From Puniceicoccus vermicola (GTDB lineage Bacteria > Verrucomicrobiota > Verrucomicrobiia > Opitutales > Puniceicoccaceae): a stretch of 64,000 nt of DNA. The position numbers were made by a program, and so were the translations under genes. The stretch covers positions 62,001 to 126,000 of the forward strand of contig NZ_JACHVA010000127.1 in the NCBI RefSeq assembly GCF_014230055.1. The letters are read 5' to 3'. Below, piece after piece: positions 11,431 through 20,247 of the stretch. Every line of letters begins with the position of its first letter. The stretch's first letter is position 1. Under the pieces are notes generated by a model, which ran no database searches, was not told the DNA's origin, and was given only the letters and a program-made list of their open reading frames with translations.

Positions 11431-12390
11431 TTAACCGAACAAATCCTTCCGAAGTCCCGTGCCCACCGAAAGGCCCTGCCAGTCCGCGCCAGACATCGGA
11501 TGCGAACGGCGCGGTCGAATCCCGCGGTCTTTCATCGTTTTCAGGTGCTCCTCGACAAATTTTTCCGAACCCAAAACCATCCCGTCGGTAAAATACCGCA
11601 CCCGACACCGCAAAATCACGGCCAAAGGCAATTTTCCTTTCTCCTCCTGAAGAACCCGCAGCGCCTCCTCACGGCTAATCGGCTCCTTCCCGTCCTTCTC
11701 TGCAGCCCCTGAGCGATACAAAGTCTGCCGATAGCCAGCCAGATCCTTGTCAACCACGCCCAAACCAGCCCGCGCGATCCGACTCCCCGCAAGCGCCTCT
11801 GCATATCCACAGAAGCGGTAATCTTTAGGATCAGACACCAACCCCGCCCGCACTGCATTCAAGTCAATATAAGCCGCCACAGTCCGCAGGGCCCAACGAT
11901 CCCCCTCGACCAGCACACTCTTAAAACGCTCCGACCAAACCGGCCCAAACCGCTCCCGAGACCGGTTGAACCAAAGCGAGAAACGTTGCTTCAGCGTCTT
12001 CATCAAGGTGGAAATATCATGCATCCGCCGCAGCAAATCTTTCCGCAACTCCCTACCCTCCAAAGAGTCCCGCTTCAACTCTCCAGCCAAAACCTCAGCC
12101 CGTAGAGGCTGCCAGGGAGTCGGCTTCGGATAAAGCCTGCGATACCGACGCACAATCTCCTCATCCGAGACAACAGTCCCTTCCGAGGGAACCTCCACCA
12201 AGATATGAAAGTGATTCTTCATCACCGCATAAGTCACCACCCGAACCCCGGAAAAGTCACATACCTGCCAAATCATCTTCCGCAAAACCTCTCTCTCCCG
12301 CGCTCCAAACAAAGCCTCCCCGTTCACAGTCCGGCTCATCAGATGGTAGTAAGCGGTTTGGCCCAAAACTTTTTTCCGTATTCTGCCCAT
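11431..12390 (-). CDS. REP-associated tyrosine transposase (RAYT, Y1/IS200-like domain)
   Basis: A 319-aa protein with an IS200/IS605 Y1-transposase fold: N-terminal GQTAYYHLMSRTVNG, the HUH metal site MKNHFHILVEVP (residues about 57-68), RFGPVWSERFKSV, and the catalytic-Tyr helix VAAYIDLNAVRAGLV. RAYTs are single-copy, domesticated-looking relatives of IS200 that act on REP hairpins. No IS ends or partner tnpB lie beside it, as expected for a RAYT. Several REP-like repeat families occur elsewhere in the window (24.7, 40.0-40.6 kb) with a GTAG tetranucleotide next to each hairpin. Start: ATG 12390, giving MGRIRKK; an ATG at 12396 is equally possible. Confidence 0.85.
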   Translation of the reverse strand: MGRIRKKVLGQTAYYHLMSRTVNGEALFGAREREVLRKMIWQVCDFSGVRVVTYAVMKNHFHILVEVPSEGTVVSDEEIVRRYRRLYPKPTPWQPLRAEVLAGELKRDSLEGRELRKDLLRRMHDISTLMKTLKQRFSLWFNRSRERFGPVWSERFKSVLVEGDRWALRTVAAYIDLNAVRAGLVSDPKDYRFCGYAEALAGSRIARAGLGVVDKDLAGYRQTLYRSGAAEKDGKEPISREEALRVLQEEKGKLPLAVILRCRVRYFTDGMVLGSEKFVEEHLKTMKDRGIRPRRSHPMSGADWQGLSVGTGLRKDLFG

Positions 12391-12419
12391 AGCCACAGAC
12401 CACCCAAAACCACCCGGCT

Positions 12420-12449
12420 TTGCAAGTCATTTTATCTCTGTTATATAAA
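12420..12449 (+). promoter_or_regulatory. Probable sigma70-type promoter of guaB-like gene
   Basis: TTGCAA at 12420-12425 and TATAAA at 12444-12449 (or TATATA at 12442-12447) are separated by 16-18 bp in an AT-rich patch between the divergent RAYT gene and the IMPDH-like gene. About 85 nt of leader would precede the ATG at 12537. Confidence 0.5.
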
Positions 12450-12536
12450 AACACACTTGGGATCGAGAAATGCGCTTTTTCTTGCTCCTCGGGTTTGAGA
12501 ATGGGAGGTTCACCGTTTGAATCGAAACGACAAGCA

Positions 12537-14093
12537 ATGAGTAGTTTTTCTCCCTATCTAAACGCAGACGATTTTTTCCCTTCGATGCTGCCAACTGGGC
12601 TCACCTTTGATGATGTGTCTCTGGCGACGCGCTATTCCGAAGTTCTTCCTCGCCAGGCGAGTCTGAACCTCACCCTTTCGAAGAGAATCTCTCTCCACCT
12701 CCCCATCGTCTCATCAGACATGGACACGGTTACTGAGAGCAATATGGCGATCGCCATGGCGCTTCAGGGCGGGCTGGGGATCGTTCATTACAATATGAGC
12801 GAGAAGCAGCAGGTTCGTGAGGTGGCGCGGGTGAAGAATTATGTGAATGGGTTAATTCAGGATCCATTTGTGGCCCATCCCGAGCAGACGATTGGGGATG
12901 TTTTGGAACTGGTTGAGAGGAAGAATGTGAAGTTTCGCACCTTTCCTGTGGTGGATCAGGATGAGAAGCTGGTTGGCCTGCTCCCGGGACGGGTTGTCAA
13001 GGAGCGGTATCGTTCTCACCGGGTTGAGGAAGCGATGCATGTCCGCAGCCAGGTTCACACGATTACCGAAAGCGAGATTGGAGAAAATCCAGTCGAGACC
13101 GCTGATCAATTCTTCAGCGACCATCTCGGCATTCACAAGCTCTTGGTCGTCGATCAAGAGGATCGGTTGAAGGGTCTCTTTACCCTGAGCGACATTGAGC
13201 GCATCAGCGAAGAGGCTCGTTCGAATCTCCGGCCGGCTCGGGATGATCGGTTCCGGTTGCTTTGTGGGGCAGCCATCAGTGCCGTTCGTAAGGCAGATGG
13301 TTCTCTCGATCGCGATCGAATTATCGGTCACGTAAGTAATCTGGTTGGAGAGGGTCTGGACGCTTTGGCCGTCTCTACCGCTCACGGCTTTAGTGCTGGG
13401 GTTGGCGAGTCGGTTCGGCTTCTCCGTTCCGAATTTCCCGATCTGACCATCATTGCCGGGAATGTCACCAGCGGAGATGGGGTTGAGTACCTCGCCGACG
13501 CGGGGGCCGATATCATCAAGGTTGGGCAAGGTCCGGGATCCATATGCACGACCCGCCAGATCGCGGGAGTGGGCATTCCCCAGTTGACCGCCCTTTACGC
13601 TTGCTCGAAGGCAGCCAAAGCCAAGGGAGTTCGTATTCTCGCCGATGGCGGGATCAGCAAGTCGGGCGATGTCGTCAAGGCTCTGACTCTCGCCGATGCC
13701 GTGATGTGTGGCGGACTCTTGGCCGGCTGCAAGGAAGCACCCGGAACCATTTTGGAGATCAAAGGAAAGCTCTATAAGCAATACCGAGGCATGGGCAGCG
13801 AAGCGGCGATGAAGGCCGGATCCGCGGCCCGCTACGGTCACGCAGTCAAGGATCTCAACCGCAAGGTAGCCTCCGAAGGGATCGAGGCTTTGAAAGAGAT
13901 CTCCGGTTCCGTCGAAGAGGTCATTTCCGGTCTGGCCGGTGGACTCCGCAGCGGAATGGGCTATCTCGGTGCGAAAGACTTGGATGCCTTAAAAGAGAAT
14001 GCGCTCTACGTTCGCGTCTCTCCTGCGGGACAGCGCGAGGCCTCCCCTCACGACGTCATTGTCGTTAAGGCTGAAACTTCTGAAGAAGGTTGA
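12537..14093 (+). CDS. guaB: IMP dehydrogenase-family protein (divergent)
   Basis: NAD-dependent oxidation of IMP to XMP in GMP synthesis is the expected reaction. 518 aa. The barrel starts [17 protein letters not shown]; a CBS pair sits at about residues 108-225 ([12 protein letters not shown] and [19 protein letters not shown]); the catalytic Cys is in GPGSICTTR (about Cys 337); flap and C-terminus are [26 protein letters not shown] and SPHDV. Departures from the family: the canonical VDTAHGHS is VSTAHGFS, losing the Asp that contacts NAD; KVGIGPGS is [15 protein letters not shown] is EGIEALK. IMPDH remains the best call, but GMP reductase or an altered specificity cannot be ruled out. ATG 12537 chosen; the open frame begins earlier. 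The purA-like gene follows after 3 nt. Confidence 0.82.
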   Translation: MSSFSPYLNADDFFPSMLPTGLTFDDVSLATRYSEVLPRQASLNLTLSKRISLHLPIVSSDMDTVTESNMAIAMALQGGLGIVHYNMSEKQQVREVARVKNYVNGLIQDPFVAHPEQTIGDVLELVERKNVKFRTFPVVDQDEKLVGLLPGRVVKERYRSHRVEEAMHVRSQVHTITESEIGENPVETADQFFSDHLGIHKLLVVDQEDRLKGLFTLSDIERISEEARSNLRPARDDRFRLLCGAAISAVRKADGSLDRDRIIGHVSNLVGEGLDALAVSTAHGFSAGVGESVRLLRSEFPDLTIIAGNVTSGDGVEYLADAGADIIKVGQGPGSICTTRQIAGVGIPQLTALYACSKAAKAKGVRILADGGISKSGDVVKALTLADAVMCGGLLAGCKEAPGTILEIKGKLYKQYRGMGSEAAMKAGSAARYGHAVKDLNRKVASEGIEALKEISGSVEEVISGLAGGLRSGMGYLGAKDLDALKENALYVRVSPAGQREASPHDVIVVKAETSEEG

Positions 14094-14096
14094 ACG

Positions 14097-15650
14097 ATGG
14101 CTTTGCAACCTTTTCTCAGTCCTCTTATTGCGGATACCGGAATTAGCTTTGGAGATGAAGGCAAAGGCCGCCTCATCTCCGAGGTCGTTCGCGAATTGCA
14201 AGATTCGACCGGACGCCCCGATCCCGTCCGCATCGTGCTCAAGGTCAACGGTGGAGCCAACTCGGGTCACACCGCAGGAGGCCTCAAGCTCAATCTTCTC
14301 CCAGGCGGAGTCATTGAAGAGAGCGTGCCGATCCTTGGCTTGGGCAGCGGTGTCGTCGCCGACCCTCGTAAGCTCTGGTGGGAAACGAAAGCCACGGAAT
14401 CCCGGGGCTTCGAAGTTCTCTCCCGGCTTCGGATTGACGAGCGCACCATGGTCAGTGACCTCGGTCACCGCCTCCTCGATTTGGCTTGGGAATCATATCG
14501 TGAGAACCAGCTCAAGCTTCCGGCGCGGGGATCCACGGGTCGTGGCATCACCCCCTCCTACCTCGATGAGGTTGGTCAGTGGCAAATCTACTATGCCGAT
14601 TTCCTTGGCTGTCCAGATCGCTTCCGGAAGCGGTTCGACTCCCGCCTCGACCGGGCTTTGCTGACGATCAAAGAAGTCTGCCAAGTCACCGAAGACGAAT
14701 GGTTCAACTTTTTCGAGACCCTCAGCAATGCCGAGAGTCGGGCGAATGAACCCGCAGTCGCCGATGGCGCCTTTCCGCCCGAGGAGTTCGACTTCCGTCG
14801 CTTCCGTGGCGAACGCCCCTTCGAGCTCGATCGTGACGCGCTCTTCGAAACCTACTGGGAGACCGGAAACCTCTTCGCCGAGGCCATCGCCGATATTCGC
14901 GAGCTGGTCTTAACCACCATTGAGAATGGTCAATCGGTCATCGGGGAGTTTGGTCAAGCCTACTGGTTGGACAAACGCCACGGCTTCGCCCCCAACGTCA
15001 CCGCTTCGCACTCCTACACTCCGGAGTTTTTCCAATCGGCGGGCATCCCGGTTCAGCCGCTGCATACCTTTGGGGTCTGCAAGGCCTACGACACTAAGGT
15101 CGGCACCCATGACTTCCTCACGGAAATGCCTTTGGAAGACTCACTGGCGATCAAGCTGCGGAAGCTGGAGTTTGGCACCTCGACCGGACGCCAGCGGATG
15201 GTCGGCTGGTTTGACGCTGTTGAGAAGGGAACCGCCCTCCGCTATGGAGGATTCGACGACCTCGTCATCAACAAGCTCGACGCACTCACACGCGGCGATT
15301 CTTGGGAAGGAAAGTTGCGGATCTGCACTGGCTACCAAGCTCCCGACGGGACGGTCTACAACCGAGTCCCGCGCAACGAAGTCGTCCGCCGCGAATGCAA
15401 AGCGATCTACGAAGATTTCGATGGATGGGACGAGGACATCTGCGAAGCCCGCTCCTTCGACGCACTTCCGGCTGAAGCGCAACGCTACGTAGCCGCGATG
15501 ACCTACTACACCTTGGCAAGTGCTTACGGCACGGAGCAATGGCCGGAAAAACTCCCGAACCTGCGCTACATCGGCGTCGGTCCCGATCCCGATGAAATCA
15601 TCAAGGACATCCCGGAAACCGCCGCAATCATTGAGCTCTTCAAGAGCTGA
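14097..15650 (+). CDS. purA: Adenylosuccinate synthetase-family protein (divergent, long)
   Basis: GTP-dependent ligation of IMP and aspartate, the first step to AMP, is the family reaction. 517 aa against the usual about 430. The P-loop is FGDEGKGR (canonical WGDEGKGK, catalytic Asp kept), the catalytic-His region NGGANSGHT, then LNLLPGGVIEESVPILGLGS, STGRGITPSYLDEVGQ, FGTSTGRQRMVGWFDAVEKG, NKLDALTRG and C-terminal DGWDEDICEARSF. The usual [21 protein letters not shown] block is degenerate (IGEFGQAYWLDKRHGFAPNV). Translationally close to the IMPDH-like gene (3-nt gap). It is clearly a PurA homologue, but distant enough that nucleotide specificity should be tested. It is not PurZ-like at the catalytic Asp. 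Confidence 0.8.
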   Translation: MALQPFLSPLIADTGISFGDEGKGRLISEVVRELQDSTGRPDPVRIVLKVNGGANSGHTAGGLKLNLLPGGVIEESVPILGLGSGVVADPRKLWWETKATESRGFEVLSRLRIDERTMVSDLGHRLLDLAWESYRENQLKLPARGSTGRGITPSYLDEVGQWQIYYADFLGCPDRFRKRFDSRLDRALLTIKEVCQVTEDEWFNFFETLSNAESRANEPAVADGAFPPEEFDFRRFRGERPFELDRDALFETYWETGNLFAEAIADIRELVLTTIENGQSVIGEFGQAYWLDKRHGFAPNVTASHSYTPEFFQSAGIPVQPLHTFGVCKAYDTKVGTHDFLTEMPLEDSLAIKLRKLEFGTSTGRQRMVGWFDAVEKGTALRYGGFDDLVINKLDALTRGDSWEGKLRICTGYQAPDGTVYNRVPRNEVVRRECKAIYEDFDGWDEDICEARSFDALPAEAQRYVAAMTYYTLASAYGTEQWPEKLPNLRYIGVGPDPDEIIKDIPETAAIIELFKS

Positions 15651-15667
15651 CTTCATCCACCAGATCC

Positions 15668-16780
15668 ATGGGACCACTTCGACAGCCTCTCTTCCTCATA
15701 CTGTCGATCGTTTTTGGAATCCTCCCGCTCTCCGCGAAAACCGGAGAGTGGGAGATTCTAGAAGGGGCCCGTCTGGACAAGAGTGCGTATTACGACGGCG
15801 ACTCGTTCCACATCCGCCACAAGGGGAAGGATTATGTCTTCCGCCTTTTCTATGTAGATACCCCCGAAACCGATACCCGATACCCGGAACGGATTAAAGG
15901 ACAGGCCAAGTACTTTTCCATCTCCGCGGACCAGACAATCGAGCTCGGCAAAGAGGCCGCTGAGTTTGCCAAAGATTTTCTCCGCGGGAGTTTTACCGTC
16001 TACACTGACTGGAGTGACGGCTGGGGCTATGGCACCCGCTATCGGGCGATCATTATGAAAGACGGCGAAGACCTCGGGGCAGCCCTGGTGAGCAACGGCC
16101 TCGCCCGCGCCTCGGGTTTCGTCCCCGACACTCCTTGGCCCGGCTACAAGAAATCTGTCTGGGATTACCGGAATTATCTCAACCGCCTCAAAGACGAAGC
16201 CGAGCGAAACGAAGTCGGTGGCTGGGCAATGTCCGGTCGTTCCAAGAAGGCCGAGGAAGAAGTCGCCGAAGTCACACCTGAAGAATCGGATGCCGATGGA
16301 CTCATCGACTTGAATACCGCCACCCTCGAAGAACTCGACACCCTCCCCCGGATCGGCCCCGTCCTCGCCTCCCGCATTACGGAAGCCCGTCCCTTCTTCA
16401 CCCTCAATGAGCTCGATCAAGTCATCGGTATCTCGACTAAAACCATCGACGGAATGAGGGCCTTTGCCACAGTCGTTCCGCCGCCGATCCAGCCTCACAC
16501 AGCTCTCTATTTTCGGGAAAACGCCCGCTACCATGTCAATGCTCCTGTTCGCGTGAGCATCCTCTCCCTCACCCCCTTGGACGACTGGGCTCCCGAAGGC
16601 TTCTCCGTGGCCTCGGCCGATACCGCCTACGAAGGAATTCCAGGGGGAACAATGCGCCTCTTCGCCCCCTCCGAGAAAATGAAATTCGCTCTCGAGCGTT
16701 TTGCCTCCCTGAGCCAACCGCTCGAAGTCCGCGCCTGGCTCCGCGACTACGAAGGAGAAATCATCCTGGTGATCTACTGA
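15668..16780 (+). CDS. Secreted thermonuclease (SNase)-like protein with ComEA-type helix-hairpin-helix domain
   Basis: 370 aa with an N-terminal signal-like segment (LFLILSIVFGILPLSA, cleavage near residue 23). A staphylococcal-nuclease-like barrel spans about residues 35-195, with DGDSFHIRH and LFYVDTPETD matching the SNase DGDT and R.D.PE signatures and ASGFVPD-type loops. An acidic linker leads to a ComEA-like HhH at about 216-265 (DLNTATLEELDTLPRIGP). The C-terminal about 100 residues are unassigned. Likely an exported DNA/RNA-binding nuclease. Its TGA overlaps the rnhB ATG by one base, so the two are probably co-transcribed. Confidence 0.8.
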   Translation: MGPLRQPLFLILSIVFGILPLSAKTGEWEILEGARLDKSAYYDGDSFHIRHKGKDYVFRLFYVDTPETDTRYPERIKGQAKYFSISADQTIELGKEAAEFAKDFLRGSFTVYTDWSDGWGYGTRYRAIIMKDGEDLGAALVSNGLARASGFVPDTPWPGYKKSVWDYRNYLNRLKDEAERNEVGGWAMSGRSKKAEEEVAEVTPEESDADGLIDLNTATLEELDTLPRIGPVLASRITEARPFFTLNELDQVIGISTKTIDGMRAFATVVPPPIQPHTALYFRENARYHVNAPVRVSILSLTPLDDWAPEGFSVASADTAYEGIPGGTMRLFAPSEKMKFALERFASLSQPLEVRAWLRDYEGEIILVIY

Positions 16781-17490
16781 TGAGCGCGACTCTCTGGAAA
16801 CACGATCGCACCTACCCGCGGCAAGGCGCCGGATTAGTCGGTGTCGATGAAGCCGGACGCGGTTGTCTGGCGGGTCCCGTTTTTGCCGCGGCGGTCTATC
16901 TCCCCGAATCAATTTTTTCGCGGCGCTGGTCTTCCTTCAAAGCTCCACGGATTGACGATTCGAAAAAGCTCAGCGAAGCAGAACGTAACACCGCCCTCCG
17001 CTTCCTCCAAAACCTCCGCGACCAAGAGAATGTCCGCATGGCGGTGGGCACCGCAGATGTCGAAGAAATCGATACCCATAACATTCTCGGAGCAACCACT
17101 CTCGCGATGGGTCGGGCCCTGAAAGGCCTGGGTCTGAGTCTCGCATCGGCGGAACTACCCCTATGGTCCGCCTCAGCGGATGAACCACCTCCACCCGTGC
17201 TCATTGACGGGCGTCCGGTGAAGCGCCTCCCCTACACCCACGAAGGCCTTGTGCAAGGGGATGGCAAATCTCTGACCATCGCCCTCGCCTCCGTTCTGGC
17301 AAAGGTAGAGCGAGACCGCTGGATGGTCGAGGCGCACCAGCAGTTTCCCGCCTATGGTTGGAGCCGCAACCGCGGCTACGGCACCGCCGAACATCGACGG
17401 GGAATTCAGGAAACGGGCCCCTGCCGCCTCCATCGCAAACTTTTCCTACGAAAGATTCTCTCTCACCCACGAGATGGGGTCTCCAGTTGA
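16780..17490 (+). CDS. rnhB: Ribonuclease HII
   Basis: Cleaves RNA of RNA-DNA hybrids and single ribonucleotides in DNA. 236 aa with the RNase HII start GLVGVDEAGRGCLAGPVFAAAV (first catalytic Asp-Glu in DEAGRG), DDSKKLSEAER, the Asp in VLIDGRPVKRLP, and SVLAKVERDRWM carrying the fourth acid region, then GYGTAEHRRGI. About 30 residues are inserted between the second and third motifs compared with short RNases HII. It overlaps the upstream nuclease gene by one base. Confidence 0.93.
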   Translation: MSATLWKHDRTYPRQGAGLVGVDEAGRGCLAGPVFAAAVYLPESIFSRRWSSFKAPRIDDSKKLSEAERNTALRFLQNLRDQENVRMAVGTADVEEIDTHNILGATTLAMGRALKGLGLSLASAELPLWSASADEPPPPVLIDGRPVKRLPYTHEGLVQGDGKSLTIALASVLAKVERDRWMVEAHQQFPAYGWSRNRGYGTAEHRRGIQETGPCRLHRKLFLRKILSHPRDGVSS

Positions 17491-17522
17491 CGCAAAATGC
17501 ATTCTGCGTTTTTCTCCTTAAT

Positions 17523-18014
17523 ATGAGTGGACAACCCACGATCATCACCGTCGTCTGCACGGCGAATATTTGTCGAAGCCCGATGGCGGCAGGCCTCCTT
17601 CGGCATGCACTGGAGGGAGAGGTTAATCCGCCTCCTTTCTCGGTCGAATCGGCCGGAGTCGCGGCTCGTGACGGAGATGCCGCCTCGAAGAACTCTGTCC
17701 TTGCCATGAAAAAAGTCGGCATCGACCTCAAAAAACACCAGAGCCGAATGCTGACGCCCGAACGCATCGCCCGGTCGACCGCGATTTTCTGCATGACTTC
17801 CGATCACAAACGAATGATCGAGACCCTTTTCCCCCAGAAAGGTCCGTTCCTTCACCTTTTCCGCGAATTTGCGGATTCCGGCAGTCCGGAAGTTCCGGAC
17901 CCCTATGGTGGATCCATCGACGAGTATATCCACTGTCGCGATAGCCTCCTCGACGCCATCCCGGGCCTTCTCCGCTACCTCTATCAAGAAGTCTTTCCCT
18001 CTCAGAAATCGTAA
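17523..18014 (+). CDS. Low-molecular-weight protein tyrosine phosphatase family protein
   Basis: 163 aa starting MSGQPTIITVVCTANICRSP. The CX5R P-loop is CTANICRS (Cys about 12, Arg about 18), and the general-acid loop VPDPYGGS appears near residue 128. This family includes tyrosine phosphatases and arsenate reductases; the DPY motif favours a phosphatase. The frame is open upstream inside rnhB, but the ATG at 17523 matches the family start. It lies 32 nt after rnhB. Confidence 0.87.
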   Translation: MSGQPTIITVVCTANICRSPMAAGLLRHALEGEVNPPPFSVESAGVAARDGDAASKNSVLAMKKVGIDLKKHQSRMLTPERIARSTAIFCMTSDHKRMIETLFPQKGPFLHLFREFADSGSPEVPDPYGGSIDEYIHCRDSLLDAIPGLLRYLYQEVFPSQKS

Positions 18015-18063
18015 ACCGCGTTGACACACGGTAGAACCGTCCCTTTCCAATTTTACACTTCCA

Positions 18064-19344
18064 ATGAGCACCAGTCCTGAAACATCCGTAAAGCCAATCC
18101 AAGGCACCTCCCTCTCGAAACTGGATCCTGAGATCTTCCACATCCTCGTGGAGGAGAAAGATCGCCAACAGTGCCACATCGAGCTCATCGCCTCGGAGAA
18201 TTTCACCCTCCCCGCCGTCATGGAAGCTGCTGGCAGCGTCCTGACGAATAAGTACGCCGAGGGATACCCCGGAAAGCGCTACTACGGGGGTTGCGGCATC
18301 GTCGACCAAGCGGAGACCTTTGCTATTGAGCGCGCCAAACAGCTTTTCGGAGCTGACCACGCCAACGTGCAGCCGCACTCCGGCAGCCAGGCCAACGCGG
18401 CGGTCTACCTCTCCTCCCTGGACGCGGGTGACCGTATTTTGACCATGAACCTTTCCGACGGTGGCCACCTGACCCACGGTCACCCAATGAACTTCAGCGG
18501 CAAGCTCTACGAAGTGGAAAACTACGGAGTGGATCCGGAGACCGGCCGCATCGACTACGATAAAGTCGAAGCCCGGGCCAAGGAATTCAAGCCGAAGATG
18601 ATCACGGTCGGGGCCTCGGCCTACGCCCGCATCATTGACTTCGAGCGCATGGCCAAGATCGCCCACGACAACGGCGCTCTCCTCCTCGCGGACATTGCCC
18701 ACATCGCTGGTCTTGTCGCCACAGGTGAGCATCCCTCCCCTGTCCCCTTTGCCGACTTCGTCACCACGACGACCCACAAAACACTCCGCGGTCCCCGCGG
18801 TGGACTGATCCTCTGCAAAGAAGAGTTTGCCAAGAAGATCGATTCGGCCGTCTTCCCGGGCACCCAAGGCGGACCGCTTATGCACATCATCGCCGCGAAG
18901 GCCGTTTGCTTCGGCGAAGCCCTCAAGGATGATTTCAAGAGCTACCAAGCCCAAGTGCGTCGCAACGCCAAAGCCTTGGCTGACACTCTGACTGAGAAAG
19001 GACACAAGCTCGTGAGCGGTGGCACTGACAATCACCTCTGCCTCTTGGACCTCCGCGGCACCGATCCGGAATTGACCGGAAAGAAGGCGCAGATCCGTCT
19101 CGACGAAGCCAACATCACCACCAACCGAAACACGGTTCCCGGTGAGACCCGCAGCCCCTTCCAGACCAGTGGACTCCGTCTCGGCGCACCCGCCGTGACC
19201 AGCCGGGGAATGGGCGAAGCCGAAATGGTTCAAATCGGGATCGCAATCGACAAGATCCTCCGCGCACCGGAAAGCGACGACGCCGTCCGCGAGGCCAAGG
19301 AAATCGCACTCGATCTCTGCGCGAAGTTCCCACTGCCTTACTGA
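18064..19344 (+). CDS. glyA: Serine hydroxymethyltransferase
   Basis: PLP enzyme converting serine and THF to glycine and methylene-THF. 426 aa, standard length. Visible signatures: [63 protein letters not shown] and the PLP-lysine block [15 protein letters not shown]-terminal [18 protein letters not shown] and [12 protein letters not shown] also match. A TTGACA at 18021-18026 may be the -35, but no good -10 follows. The reading frame is complete. Confidence 0.96.
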   Translation: MSTSPETSVKPIQGTSLSKLDPEIFHILVEEKDRQQCHIELIASENFTLPAVMEAAGSVLTNKYAEGYPGKRYYGGCGIVDQAETFAIERAKQLFGADHANVQPHSGSQANAAVYLSSLDAGDRILTMNLSDGGHLTHGHPMNFSGKLYEVENYGVDPETGRIDYDKVEARAKEFKPKMITVGASAYARIIDFERMAKIAHDNGALLLADIAHIAGLVATGEHPSPVPFADFVTTTTHKTLRGPRGGLILCKEEFAKKIDSAVFPGTQGGPLMHIIAAKAVCFGEALKDDFKSYQAQVRRNAKALADTLTEKGHKLVSGGTDNHLCLLDLRGTDPELTGKKAQIRLDEANITTNRNTVPGETRSPFQTSGLRLGAPAVTSRGMGEAEMVQIGIAIDKILRAPESDDAVREAKEIALDLCAKFPLPY

Positions 19345-19537
19345 AGCGCCTAGAGCGTTTCAGGGCTCGCGGTTGATAGAGTCATCGTAGTCGACCGATT
19401 TTACGAAGCGAGGGAGCATCACGCCGTCTAGGCGGATGACCTCCCGCCTTCGGGCATCCTTCGGCTTACACAGATCCTTCGCTCTTTGGCCACGCTTTAC
19501 GGCGACCTCCAACCTGCCAAGGACCTGCCAAGGTAGC

Positions 19538-20236
19538 TTATCCCTGCCCGTAGTAGGCAGATTTTCCGTGCTTGCGGAGGAAATGCTTATCGAGAAGCGT
19601 TTGATCAATTCCAGGGCTATCCGCGGCGATGGAAAAGGTCTTGAGGGCCATGTCGGCGACGATCTCCAATGCCAACGCGTACTCCACTGCCTTGGAGGCC
19701 GAAACATTCCAGGCGAAGGGACCGTGTCCCCGAACCAGGACTGCCGGGATCTCCATCGGATCCATCTGGCCAAAGGTCTCGACGATCACATTGCCCGTTT
19801 CCCACTCATACTCACCGTTGATTTCCTCAGCGGTCATGGCCCGGGTCACCGGAACTGATCCGTAGAAATGATCGGCGTGGGTGGTGCCGAGACACGGGAT
19901 GCTCCGCCCCGCTTGGGCAAAGGCAACGGCTGACCGGGAATGCGTATGCACGACCGATCGCATTCCCGACTCCGCAAACGCCAGAAAGAGTCGCCGATGG
20001 GTCGGGGTATCCGACGAAGGACGAAGCTCGCCCTCCACGATCTTTCCTTCGAGGTCCACGATGACCATTTGCTCAGGTCGCAACTCTCCGTAGTCGACGC
20101 CGCTCGGCTTAATGGCAAAAACGCTTTTGTCCGGGTCGAGAACACTGACATTCCCAAAGGTGAGGTCGACCAGGCCCGTCTTCGGTAAGGCCAAGTTGGC
20201 TTCGCAGCACTCTTCTCGTATCAATTGGTAGTTCAT
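19538..20236 (-). CDS. araD: L-ribulose-5-phosphate 4-epimerase
   Basis: Epimerises L-ribulose-5-P to D-xylulose-5-P, last step of L-arabinose entry. 232 aa, class II aldolase/AraD fold. Motifs: LTFGNVSVLDPDKSVFAIKPSGVDY, SDTPTHRRLFLAF, the zinc histidines in VVHTHSRSAVAFAQ and CLGTTHADHFYG, and VLVRGHGPFAWN. Zn-binding His pairs HTH and HGP are intact. The ATG at 20236 gives MNYQLIREECCEAN; it lies 11 nt after araA in the order araB-araA-araD. A GYEWETG-type C-terminus and YYGQG end fit AraD. Confidence 0.93.
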   Translation of the reverse strand: MNYQLIREECCEANLALPKTGLVDLTFGNVSVLDPDKSVFAIKPSGVDYGELRPEQMVIVDLEGKIVEGELRPSSDTPTHRRLFLAFAESGMRSVVHTHSRSAVAFAQAGRSIPCLGTTHADHFYGSVPVTRAMTAEEINGEYEWETGNVIVETFGQMDPMEIPAVLVRGHGPFAWNVSASKAVEYALALEIVADMALKTFSIAADSPGIDQTLLDKHFLRKHGKSAYYGQG

Positions 20237-20247
20237 GAGTCCGCTCC

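Noticed and set aside
14097-15650. PurZ (2-aminoadenylosuccinate synthetase) of phage type
   Set aside because: The catalytic Asp of GDEGKG is retained, whereas PurZ replaces it; the gene is a PurA homologue with other divergences.
17728-19233. 501-codon open frame on the minus strand
   Set aside because: Antisense to glyA and the phosphatase gene; no protein family visible.
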